Source: Candidula unifasciata
Lineage: Eukaryota > Mollusca > Gastropoda > Stylommatophora > Geomitridae
Assembly (NCBI GenBank): GCA_905116865.2
Contig: CAJHNH020001147.1
Location: 611,740-675,739, forward strand
Reading direction: 5' to 3'
DNA: 64,000 nt
The notes below the pieces were generated by a model. That model was not told the DNA's origin and searched no databases. It was given only the letters and a program-made list of their open reading frames with translations. This document shows positions 23,581 through 40,906 of this stretch, piece after piece; position 1 is the stretch's first letter; the number at the start of each line of letters is the position of its first letter. A program made the translations under genes and the position numbers.

Positions 23581-24398
23581 TCTATATATATATAAATCAA
23601 TGTTTGTGTGTTTGTTTATGAGCTATAGACTCGGAAACTAGTGTACCGATTTAGCTGAAAAATTTCAGGATATGTTTGTTTTGATACCGGATGTTCACCC
23701 ACTATGGTTTGAAATTCAACCTGTCATTGTTAGAGATAGTGTGCGACAATTTTTGAGAAAATCTTCGAAACTAATATTTACATTTTTAGTGACAGTTTAA
23801 TTATAGCCACGTTAGTAAATGCGTATGCGCCGAAGTCAGAACGCAAGACTTCCACCATTCGCCGGCGAGATACGTACAGCCATCACCTTCTCTAACAAAT
23901 AGAGTAGGCCGTGGTGCAGCAAACAATACTATTTCTATATCTGTGCAGGCAATGATTGCCACAATAACCATATTAAACACGATTTCTATTTTCTGTATTT
24001 TTTTTCAAACAACCTTCGATGAGTTGGAAAGTAGCCGATGGATTGGAAGTGAAAGGGCCTATCTCGACGTCGGCGCAGACATTGACTGCGACATTAACCG
24101 TGTTAGAAACGTGCGATTTCTATTGTTGTGCCGTTTCAATAATATATCTGGAATATCTGTCTATGAGAAAACAACTGCCTGCTGTTTTGAGTTGTATTAT
24201 AATCGGGACACTGTAGTAGGGACACACATCTAAAATAGTTTTGTTCTCTTTTCGTTTCTCTGATGAAGTCACTGCTTGGTCGAATGGTTAAAACACTGGG
24301 CTCATGTCCGGCAGTAGTGTTTTTTTTTTTTACCCGGGGCTAAAATAAAAACCTCACCTGCGACAGCACTAGCCATGTGGCCCTTAATACTAAAAGAC

Positions 24399-24434
<36 letters not shown>

Positions 24435-25208
24435 ACAGGTATGTGGGTAAATCAGTTGATAATTAAATTTGACCATTTCGAATACTTATGATTTTATTTT
24501 TAAACTTTACAATTGCATGGTTACGCTGAAATTTCATAGCTTTCCATTTATTTTCATTTAGATTTAATTATTTCATCAGCGTTGGAATTTTAAGCTGTGC
24601 TGTTTAACATAGTGTTCATTTCCTAATTATGGTGTATTTTTCCTGTTTTCATTTGCTTTTCAATTGGTGTTTTTTTTTTCTCCTAACTACTTCAATGAGG
24701 GAAAGAGTAGTCGGTGAATGGGGGGGGGGGGGGGGGGGGGGGTTACAAACTGTTTACTGAGAGAGCTTTAAGTCACAGTAACTGCTTTACCCACTTAAAG
24801 TAGCAGCAGCGGTAGTAGTTGTGGTTGGGCTGTTACACTATAGTGCTCTCATGTGAAGACCGCAGGTAATGTTATGGCGTTCTTCTGTCGTAAAGCGAAA
24901 TTATACATCCTAACCTGACCAGTCCGTGGCGACAGCACTAGCCATGCGGCACCAAATCTTCTGGCTCACGACTCCCTGTCTACTCCAATGGTAAAACAGA
25001 CAGCATTGACATTATTTTAGCTACTGTGGTAGTGGTCGTGGTAGTAGTTGTACTGGTACTTGAAGAAATATGTGGTAAATATTACACTAGCCCCATTCAC
25101 TACCTATTACAATTCCTGCTCCCCATTTTAGTCCGGATGGACAGGGATGTCAATGTCAGTTACAACAACAACAAAATATCGCCAGGGGATGATTTTCAAA
25201 TCCTTCGA

Positions 25209-25291
<83 letters not shown>

Positions 25292-25896
25292 AGTAGTCTG
25301 TTGAAGAGGGGAGGGGAGGTGTATAATGACCTAAATTTACGAGAAGTTAAAGAGTTTTACACGTGATTTTCAAGTTCTCATTACTTAATTTGTTAATATT
25401 TTACTAACGCTACCTCCGCTATTCAATTTTTTTTACGACTGACTTTGTTATTTACAAGTACAGCTGTAGCTTTACTTCCGTCTCCTATAAAAATACAAAC
25501 AGCTTCAGCATGTGATAATCAAATAACCATTTTTGTTACTGTGCTAATAACACCATTTCAACGACCACTAATATAAAGACACAATTATATGGTGCGTTTT
25601 CTAAAGTTGGAAAACCAGACTGTCTCTATATCTGTGGAGAAAATGATTGCGACATTAACTATATTATTCACGAGCGATTTCCATTGTCTTTCTTTTCCAA
25701 AAACCTTTGTTTGATGAGGGAGAGAGTAGTAGGTGGATTTAGTTGTGGGGGGGGGGGGGGGGGAGAGGGGGAGGGATCATAGACTATTTCTATATCTGAG
25801 CAGATAATGATTGTATTAGACACGTGCGATTTCTATTTTCTTTCATTTCTATTTAGCCAAACTATGCCACAGCAACGCGTGGCCGGGTACAGCTAG
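23581..25896 (+). mobile_element. Non-autonomous Helitron
   Basis: Starts TCTATATATATATAAATC and continues TGAGCTATAGACTCGGAAAC, a widespread animal Helitron 5' end. Ends with hairpin GCCAC (25866-25870) / GTGGC (25879-25883), then CGGGTACAG and terminal CTAG (25893-25896), flanked by A on the left and T on the right as Helitrons require. No Rep/helicase frame, so it would depend on an autonomous partner. The interior has four diverged copies of a roughly 65-bp block (about 23936, 24074, 25629, 25790), two poly-G runs (24720-24742, 25746-25763), and a possible tRNA-like SINE at about 24270-24430 ending in a long A-run. The 92-aa and 96-aa frames inside lack recognisable domains. Confidence 0.8.
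25209..25291 (+). repeat. (GA)n microsatellite inside the Helitron
   Basis: About 40 GA dinucleotides. Confidence 0.95.
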
Positions 25897-25944
25897 TGCA
25901 ATTATATTATTTCATCCAAAACCGCCAATTACTTCCTTTGTTAT

Positions 25945-26160
25945 ATCATTCACTTTTACTGTGTAGGCAGGCGAGTCTTTCCCAAGGATATAGGGCCTCA
26001 GTACTAGTACTGTCGCCTCGGACTGTGTATTTTTGCCCCCGATAGAAAAAATAACACATCCCTATCCGTATCCAAGATTCGAACCTGGATCTCCCGCATA
26101 AGCCACCAACCTTCCAACAGTTAGGGCAGCATATCAACGCCCACCACGCCTGAAGTTAGT
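25945..26160 (-). mobile_element. tRNA-derived SINE (-)
   Basis: - strand: a tRNA-like head with GTTGGAAGGTTGGTGGCTTA and B box GGTTCGAATCT within GATCCAGGTTCGAATCTTGG, followed by a roughly 110-bp body. It lies about 50 bp beyond the Helitron end. Confidence 0.55.
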
Positions 26161-27025
26161 TATTCCATAATAATTTGCCGCTTATGACATGCTTGCTAGG
26201 GAGCGGTAAGCCTTAACATTTTACCCTCCTTAACCCCCCCCCACCCCCCCCCCCACTCCCCCTCCCATATAACTTCAAATGGAGTCAGGAACCAACAGCG
26301 GAAAGAAGGCGGATGTAAACAGTTAACATAATATAAATTCTAGCGGTGGAACCGGATACCTGTAAAAATGCCGTCTACTTTCAGAAAGAACATTGTTCTC
26401 CGACAATTGAACAATCAGACACACAAACGTGTATCTAGAAACCATAGCCTCACAATAAATATTCAGTTTGTGAATCATGGCTGGATGTTAGAATAGTATC
26501 TAGAGACCAGCTCTAGAAGATAACAGGGGTGAAGATAACAACTGAAAGGGGAGATACATTTGTCACTGACATGGAACACAACACAGTATAATCTTTTCAG
26601 TACCATACAACTCATTCATGAAAGTAATTGTATGAATGAAACTATCTTACATGTACTGTTTCTTGCTTTTTTTCTGTTCTGTCTGTCGTCTGTCTGTCTG
26701 TGTGTCTATTTTATTTCTGCAATTTTCGTCATATTTTTGTGTGTTTATTGTCTACATTTTAAACGCTTTCCTTTCTTTCTTTCATCAAGTAAAACGTAAG
26801 TAAAGATCCCTTTTCACACCTTTAGGCTATTGGGCATATGGGAAGAGCACCCATATTTTTACAGACCATCGGCACTAGGTGGGTAATGTGGTCAGCCGGC
26901 CGTATTTACTTCCCTAGGACATACATCATGGTACCCACTGGCTGGGTCGACCTGCGTGGCCCGGTATCATGATAAAAATCCACGCTTCTTTCATCAAACT
27001 AACATTAATTTGCACTTTCAGGTCC
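26161..27025. other. No recognised gene
   Basis: Poly-C at 26236-26263 and short repeats; the 79-aa frame at 26560 is hydrophobic and unsupported. Confidence 0.4.
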
Positions 27026-27251
27026 TCACCATATGGGATGCAATTTTTAACTATTTTGAAGCCTCACCCTAGCTTTTGCCGGGTGCCCTAAATCTAACCG
27101 GGCCCTTAACTATGGCCTAACGGCTGAACGGGGTTTCCGGGACCTCTCCACGGGTGATCATTATCTGCTTGGTGACACTTTGTGTCACCAGGTGTTTATC
27201 GCGTGTATGATGTCCTGGTGGGGTACAATTTACCTACCTACTTACCTACTT
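27026..27251 (-). repeat. Hairpin-ended interspersed repeat, copy 8
   Basis: Inverted copy ending at the right with GTCCTGGTGGGGT and a TACCTACCTACTTACCTAC tail in place of TGAC repeats. Confidence 0.8.
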
Positions 27252-28741
27252 TGTTCTAAAACCTTTATCATCCCCAATGTCATAGATAGACAGTTATAAA
27301 TTCATTGTAGACATAGATAGTTAAACAGATTTGTGGAATGTGAGATTGGTCGGTGGATGCGTTTACAATGTAAAAACATATCTGCAAGAACGTTGAGAAT
27401 TAGGCAAAGAACAGGCATAATCTGAAATCAGAGGTAATAGCAAAAACAAAACAAAAACGGGTATTGCCTCACAATGAATGGCAGTGTCGTAGTAAGAGCG
27501 TGTGCAACATATAGTCAGTTTCAAAACTCGTGTATGCATCAACACGAATTAATACATGTGGTCTTAGATTTAATGTGCTTATAATTCTATAATTTACAAC
27601 TGCAGAGATACTGATGTTTTCTTCAAATGCTGAATTTCTCTGATCTGTCTTTAACTAATAATTTCTGTGCTCATTAAAAAAAAAAAAAATACAGACATTA
27701 TGCGGAAATGCTTAGATTATCTGACGATCAGTTCAATTGTGCCTGGTAATTATTTTCATAGCATATTCCCCTTTCAATGAAAAATCCGCAACTCACGGGA
27801 GATTTATGAGGGAGATGACCACCTCAAAGTGAAACACGCATGACACGGGGTCAATCTGACGTTTTGAACAGTTCTCCTTACTGTTTACTCAAAGTTACTG
27901 AAAGCAGGCTGACTGACTACTTTGAATGGATGTTTATTTTTTTTAATTTACCGCAAATAAGAAAAACAAAATGAAAACTAAATGTTTGTTGACATTTAAC
28001 AAAAAAATATTATCAAGCACATGATCATTAACAGGCTGCATGCCAAATGCCAACAACTGACACTGAACAGTTACGGAGTTACAGATTTTAAAGTTCGGCA
28101 AGACTTTTGGAACGGACTATAGATCACTCTCCAGACATACAATACTCACACTGTAACTGTACACGTCGCATGTTCTTGGCCTGTGGGATACGAGTCGGCA
28201 GTAATGAGTGCAAAAACTACTTGCTCCCTCTAATCTGCAAGGATACGACAAAAATCTAGCACCACGCACTAGCCAAGGGGTTGACTTCGCAAAATTTGTA
28301 TCATCATCATCATCCTTACCACCACTCAACACTGCAATCATCGTCTTAATTTTCACTCTCAACATTACCAAACTTTTATGTTTTTTCTTCAAATTAAACA
28401 CACTGCTTAATTAATGTGCATTTTATCATCAGTACATTGCCATTTATGTCATTCAAAGTCTGTTCTATGTCCTCATCATCATCACGTGTCAGGCAAGGAT
28501 GGTTGTGGACATTATGCTTGGCCAAATCATGGAGTTATAAGTCTTAAATTATGTTCATATTTCTGTCCTCTTTCATCATCCTATTTAGTAGAAAGATCCG
28601 TGGATTTCTTAACTCTTAATGTATAGAGTAAGATGCAACAAAATTTTTTTGTCCTGACTTCGACTCTTTGTTCCCAACAGTTTACTTTCACACGCCATCA
28701 TCTGACAAGACGAACTGTATCACCGAGCAGAGGTGATTTGT
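27252..28741. other. Intergenic upstream of MT2
   Basis: No coding or mobile-element signal recognised apart from a short CATCATCATCATC run near 28301. Confidence 0.4.
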
Positions 28742-28909
28742 GGATATCCTGCTGTGTGCAGTCCTCTTTCCTGTGATATTTCAGGATATCCTGCTGTGTG
28801 CAGTCCTCTTTCCTGTGATATTTCAGGATATCCTGCGCTGTGCACTCCTCTTTCCTGTGATATTCCAGGATATCCTGCCGTGTGCACTTCTCTTTCCTGT
28901 GATACGTCG
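28742..28909 (+). promoter_or_regulatory. 42-bp x4 tandem repeat carrying MRE cores, upstream of MT2
   Basis: Four adjacent 42-bp units lie 215-383 bp before the MT2 ATG. Each holds an MRE core (TGCRCNC on either strand): GTGTGCA at 28754-28760, 28796-28802 and 28880-28886, and TGCACTC at 28841-28847. A tandem array would multiply MTF-1 sites; whether it drives stronger metal induction is inference. Confidence 0.6.
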
Positions 28910-28949
28910 GAACGCTTGCATCAATCGCCATGACCGACAAGAATATGTT

Positions 28950-29015
28950 GGTGTCGTGTGCAGACATGTGGGTCAACTCAGATGGTGAGTCGTGTGCACG
29001 ACACGCTTAAATGCC
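28950..29015 (+). promoter_or_regulatory. MT2 core promoter: two MRE cores and a TATA-like box
   Basis: GTGTGCA at 28956-28962 and 28992-28998, then TTAAAT at 29007-29012, 117 bp before the ATG. Spacing MRE-MRE (36 bp) and MRE-TATA (15 bp) is identical to MT1. Confidence 0.65.
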
Positions 29016-29123
29016 CACATTTCTGCCCTGGAATCTTCAGTCAGCCGTGGTCCCGCTAGCAGACAGGCCGAAGAACTTTTTTGCGGTCCCACTTCGTTAA
29101 CCTAAAACTTCAATTGTTTGACA

Positions 29124-35660
<6,537 letters not shown>

Positions 35661-36019
35661 AGAACATCTTCCACATTTTCACACGAATCCTGCTTCGTCC
35701 TTTGACTGGGTCTTTACAACAAGACTAAAGAAACACATCAGTGACATCACAATTCGTTAATTAAAACATCTTCCTCAAAATATATTTGCATCTGTGAATG
35801 CAGTTAGGCAGTTTGTTCTTTATGTTCTTTTTGGTTTTATTTAATTAAAACAAAAAATGCGAACGAATTGTCATGTTTCTTTTTTACAGGATTTGATTTA
35901 ATTCAGCAACGCATTGGGCATTTCCTTAAGTGCTCCGTCCCCATCTGTAGCAGCTAGCGCAGAGCCCCAATAACAATGATGCCAGTATCAGTCTGATTAT
36001 CTATCCGACTTACCTTTCC

Positions 36020-36600
36020 TCCGGGCGTCGAGTATCGGCCAGATCCCCTCGTCCCTCTTCGCTGCATCACTGTTGACAGACTGTGATGATCAGCTTGCTC
36101 CTCCGGTTTATGCACGCGCTCTCATGAGGTTTAAACCATGTCTTCCATGTCAGTATTTCACTAGGATGTGCAAACCCAGCGAATCTGTCCGTCTATTCAT
36201 TTCCTAACACACCAGAATGACCCAGACATAAGATCCAGACAATGCTCCTCACCCGTGACTTCCAAAGAAAAGCTTGCCACTCTGCAGGAAGCATTCTTGT
36301 CCTCACCTGACTCAACATGCTTTCTAAGTCAGTTACAATCACGCTATGTGTGTTAGTGTGTATGTGTGTGTGTGTGTGTGTGTGTGCCATGTTCTCTAGC
36401 CAGCGGAAAGCTGTAGTGACCGCCTCCACCTCCATTCTCAAGCTGGATGTTATCATTTTCTAGACTCTCACAACCAAACGCCGACCATTAGCTTTTGCTA
36501 AGAATACCCAAGAGCACTTCCTTTGCCTCTTGACACTGAACCATCTGTACTTTTGTCTTATATTTGACAGCCTGTTCAGCCTCTGAAGATGTGATAACTG
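36020..36600 (-). pseudogene. LINE RNase H domain relic (Jockey/I-like)
   Basis: - strand frames give YTDGSVSRGKGSALGYS, then SSLRMEVEAVTTAFRWLEN, then IVTDLESMLSQVRTRMLPAE, then WILCLGHSGVLGNE. These match in order the RNase H domain (D, E, D and the G-H-x-G-x-x-G-N-E box) found after the RT in Jockey/I-type LINEs. An expanded (CA)n run sits in frame between the second and third blocks (MAHTHTHTHIHTNTH). One stop precedes the second block. Confidence 0.75.
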
Positions 36601-36724
36601 GCGTGACATGGTGTAGCTCGAAGCTATGTGAGGCTGAAGATTAAGTCGCTATGCTTTAGCCAATGATCTAAAATACACATGCACCAAACCAGTTACTTAG
36701 AGGCACAAGTCACCTTCTCTGTCT

Positions 36725-37390
<666 letters not shown>

Positions 37391-37662
37391 TCTCTCTCAA
37401 TATATATATATTCATATATATAAAACAGTCTCTGTCTCTCTCTTTCTCTCTCCACTGTCCCTTCAGCCACCTTCCTTCCCCAACAACTTGTTATCCAGTA
37501 AACGCACGCTCAATTAACAAACTCATCATTTTCTCACGTGCCACTGCGTTCTCGTTATCCGCAGACAAATAAGTTCCTGTGACCACACTCCCACCCACTG
37601 ATCACTGCCCCCTAACCCCCACAGCCCCAATCAAGAAATGTCTTTCTATTATTTATTTCTCT

Positions 37663-37758
37663 ATTATTTCTGTTCCGGATGTGTGAACATCTCGTAGTCG
37701 GGGAAGTTTTGTATTATTTCTGTTCCAGATGTGTGAACATCTCGTAGTCGGGGAAGTG
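37663..37758 (+). repeat. 48-bp direct duplication
   Basis: TATTATTTCTGTTCC, GATGTGTGAACATCTCGTAG and TCGGGGAAGT occur twice in succession. Confidence 0.9.
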
Positions 37759-37830
37759 CAGCAGGGATTCTCACAGCACATACTGCTGTTAACGAACAAA
37801 GACAAGTATGTTCCATGGTTCCCGGTCCGA

Positions 37831-38232
37831 TCACACAGAAATAGCATACTGAACTAGCCAGTCACACAGAAATAGCATACTGAACTAGCCAGTCACACAG
37901 AAATAGCGTACTGAACTAGCCAGTCACACAGAAATAGCATACTGAACTAGCCAGTCACACAGAAATAGCATACTGAACTAGCCAGTCACACAGAAATAGC
38001 ATACTGAACTAGCCAGTCACACAGAAATAGCATACTGAACTAGCCAGTCACACAGAAATAGCGTACTGAACTAGCCAGTCACACAGAAATAGCATACTGA
38101 ACTAGCCAGTCACCAGTCACACAGAAATAACATACTGAACTAGCCAGTCACACAGAAATAGCATACTGAACTAGCCAGTCACACAGAAATCGCGTACTCA
38201 ACTAGCCAGTCACACAGAAATAACATACTAAA
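37831..38232 (+). repeat. 31-bp minisatellite, left part
   Basis: About 13 copies of a 31-bp unit containing ACTGAACTAGCCAGTCACAC and AGAAATAGCAT. It is split from the right part (40907-42400) by an inserted element. Confidence 0.95.
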
Positions 38233-40906
38233 TTGCCATTGCCAGTTGTCCAAGAAAAATTCCAAACTTGATCCTCTTTCAGCCGCCCGAGGGCCTGCTA
38301 TATCGAAGAAGGGTCCTTTGCTGTCTTATATGGTTTCCTTTTATTTGTGGTGTGTAGACACACCTGATATTATTGTTGTTTGCTTCCTTGCTGTGCTGCG
38401 TTGTTTGCGGTTTTTGGTTCTGGTGTGATCCAGATCTCTTTGCGATTATGTTGAAGGGTACTAGCCGACTGTTGCTGGTGCTTGGTTTGCCTCGTGCTGG
38501 TCGCTGTGCTGGTGCCCTGTTGCTGCTTGGTTGCCGATCTAAAAGCCGCCGGAAAAAGCCAAACAAATATCCGTTGCCCCGTCGATGCACAATGTTCCTT
38601 TTCAGGACAACCAGGGCCGTCACAATCTGTTGTTGTGATCGGCCCAAAAAAAAACAAAATTTTTTTTTTTTTTTTCCACGGAGTGTGGAGAAGTAGTGGA
38701 AGTGAGATAGACTGCAAACGAGAGGTCAGTTTGCCCGAATGTGCCAGTAGATGTGATAGTGAGGTCGGGAGAATGAGAGTGACAGATAGAGGCAGGATCC
38801 ATCCCGGTCGGCTGAGGTCGCTTGGTCTGAAATAAAAGTGAAAGGCAATTGTTAACATACACGTGGGGTGGGGTGGGGTGGCATGACGGTGACTGGAGTT
38901 CCCAAGTGCAGGTCCCCTTTGGTGCAATGCCCTCGGCTGTCTGCTTCGGGGCGTCGGGCGGCCTGTGGTATTTTCCGTTGTCTTCTTTTTTCTGAAAATA
39001 AACTAGTTTAAGATTTTGGTTAGTTCAATGGTGATTACGTGGTTATTTGCCAGTGTGGGCGGAGCGGGTGGGAGTGGCTCCGGTACGTCGACCCGCTGTC
39101 CGGTTGGTGGTTGTTTGTTTTAGGCTGTCCTTAAAGATGGCGGCTTGTTTGGTGGGCTCTTTAGAATTGGCGGTTGCCTCTTCTATTCTGCTTTTTCTTT
39201 TTGGCGCCCGGAGCTGGTCCAGGGCTGCGTTTAACTCGTCGCAGAGTCGGCCAGCTCTATTGCTCTTTTCAAGCAGTTCAGGTGTTTCGCCTTCATCTCC
39301 GTATTCCTCGAAAGAGTAGCCGACGACGTAGTGGTCGACCTCGTCGAAATACTCCAGCGTGTGCGGAGCCGCCAGCTTGTTGTACTCTTCAACCCTCGCT
39401 TTAAGGTCGTCGAAGCTAGTTATTTTGGCTGCTGCTGTTTGGCTCACGCGTGGGGTGGCTGGCAGTCTGACGGGTGCCTCGCTTCGTTCTTCGATTGTCG
39501 CGGTATCTGTCATCTGTGCCTGGTGTTGTGTCATTACTATCTCGGTAGCTGTGCTTTTGTCGGCTTTGATAATCGGTTGCTTTACAGCTTTCCTGGAAGC
39601 CTCTCTTTCTTTCTCAAGCAGGGCGCGCTCTGTTCTTGCCGCCAGCACTGCAGCTTCTGCTTCTGCTTTTGTCTGAATCATAAGAGTGACTTCCTTGTAA
39701 GTGCTCTCGCGGGCTTCCCTAAGTGCGTCGGTTTCTTTTCGTCTCTCCTCCCTTTCTTCCTGTCGGCGGGTCCCGTCTGCAGCTTTTTCTGCTTGTAATT
39801 TTAGCGTCATTTCTGTCAGGTTTTCTTGCATTCGTGCAGCCTCTGCTAGCCACTTTGTTTGCTGCAATACTTGTTCTTGTCTGTCGTCTTTCAATGCTTT
39901 GATTTCGTTACGCATCTGAGAGATCAGGTCTAGCATCTGCGTTCTGTCAGCGTCGGTGTCGGACTTTTCTTTGCGGAGAGCTCTGATTTCCGCTAAGATT
40001 TCAGAGATTTTTTCAGGGTCCATTGCGGCTGTGATCGTCTTGTCGGTTAGTCTGTCTGTTGTCCGTTGTGCTGGCTTCCCACTCGGTTGCTTTGGTGCTG
40101 CTGAGGACCTGGGTGCCACGTATCTCTGTCTGGCTGCTTCGTGGGTGGTTCTAAGTGACCTTTTGCACTGCTGGAGATACGGGCATCCCATGTATCTCGC
40201 GCCGTGCGCACCGGAACAGTTGGAGCACTTGCGGTTGCTGTTCGGTCTTTTAAAATTGGTGTCAATTTTAGCCAGCGGGCACTCCTTGAATTCGTGCGTA
40301 CCAGAACAGAATCTGCACGAGAGGCTGCTGTGGCAGGACGAAGCTGTATGCCACGCCTTATTGCAGCGTGAGCACTGCATGATGTCTGGTATGCTGGTCA
40401 TAGGCTGCCGCTGCTTGCGTTGGCGAGGGGGTCCTTGCGTCGCTACTGAGGCGGCATCAGGCACCCCTGAAGGGTCGGCTCCCGGAGGAGCGGTCTCCTG
40501 TGCTGGTGATTCGATCGTAATGGGCGCAGTGTCCATTTTCTACGACGATTATAAAAAGTTCTCGAATTTATTTAGAGGTTAAACGCACGCCCTAGGTTTC
40601 GGTTTAAAGAGTTTATAATGTAAATTATAATTACCTAGGGCGTTGTTCCTTCCTCTGTTGATTCTTGTAGATTTTTGTTGCTGGTCGTTGGCTAGGTGCG
40701 TACACGGGCTGCTAATGACCCACCCGCAGCCGATTCCGATAACTCAGTCGAGACAGACTCAGCCGAATATCAAGCGATTCTGTCCAGTAGCTGGTTATCG
40801 AAAATCAGGCAACGAATGGATAGTTAGCGGGGCAACGTGTTCAGGCGAGGCGGGCTTGCGCGTTCAACGTGTTGCTCGGGCAAAGGCTGTCAGCGAAGTG
40901 GATTGA
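38233..40906 (-). mobile_element. ORF1-only LINE-like insertion with 12-bp target-site duplication
   Basis: 2674 bp of unique sequence interrupts the 31-bp array. TAACATACTAAA is present immediately left (38221-38232) and right (40907-40918), as expected of a target-site duplication, although it is also part of the array unit. The - strand carries a 497-codon ORF1 (39043-40536), about 370 bp of 5' leader and about 800 bp of 3' sequence in which no endonuclease or RT was recognised. It therefore looks like a non-autonomous or internally deleted LINE. Confidence 0.75.
39043..40536 (-). CDS. LINE ORF1 Gag-like protein with three zinc knuckles, 497 aa
   Basis: Intact frame, start chosen at the Met two codons after an in-frame TAG. 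Residues 1-50 are Pro/Ala-rich. Three knuckles follow: C55-C58-H63-C68, C74-C77-H81-C86 and C104-C107-H111-C118, the last within KCSNCSGAHGARYMGCP, a signature of Jockey/I-type ORF1 nucleic-acid-binding domains. Residues about 170-330 are Glu/Lys/Ala-rich with heptad-like spacing, a probable coiled coil; the tail is basic. ORF1 proteins bind the element's RNA and form RNPs. Odd: the RRM-like region usually found before the knuckles is missing, and no ORF2 follows. No recognised host function. Confidence 0.8.
   Translation of the reverse strand: MDTAPITIESPAQETAPPGADPSGVPDAASVATQGPPRQRKQRQPMTSIPDIMQCSRCNKAWHTASSCHSSLSCRFCSGTHEFKECPLAKIDTNFKRPNSNRKCSNCSGAHGARYMGCPYLQQCKRSLRTTHEAARQRYVAPRSSAAPKQPSGKPAQRTTDRLTDKTITAAMDPEKISEILAEIRALRKEKSDTDADRTQMLDLISQMRNEIKALKDDRQEQVLQQTKWLAEAARMQENLTEMTLKLQAEKAADGTRRQEEREERRKETDALREARESTYKEVTLMIQTKAEAEAAVLAARTERALLEKEREASRKAVKQPIIKADKSTATEIVMTQHQAQMTDTATIEERSEAPVRLPATPRVSQTAAAKITSFDDLKARVEEYNKLAAPHTLEYFDEVDHYVVGYSFEEYGDEGETPELLEKSNRAGRLCDELNAALDQLRAPKRKSRIEEATANSKEPTKQAAIFKDSLKQTTTNRTAGRRTGATPTRSAHTGK

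Noticed and set aside
25945..26160. Functional tRNA gene
   Set aside because: B-box-like sequence only; no full cloverleaf, and a SINE-like body follows.
39047..40582. + strand frames of 105-208 codons across 39.0-40.6 kb
   Set aside because: Shadows of the - strand ORF1, which has zinc knuckles and coiled-coil composition.
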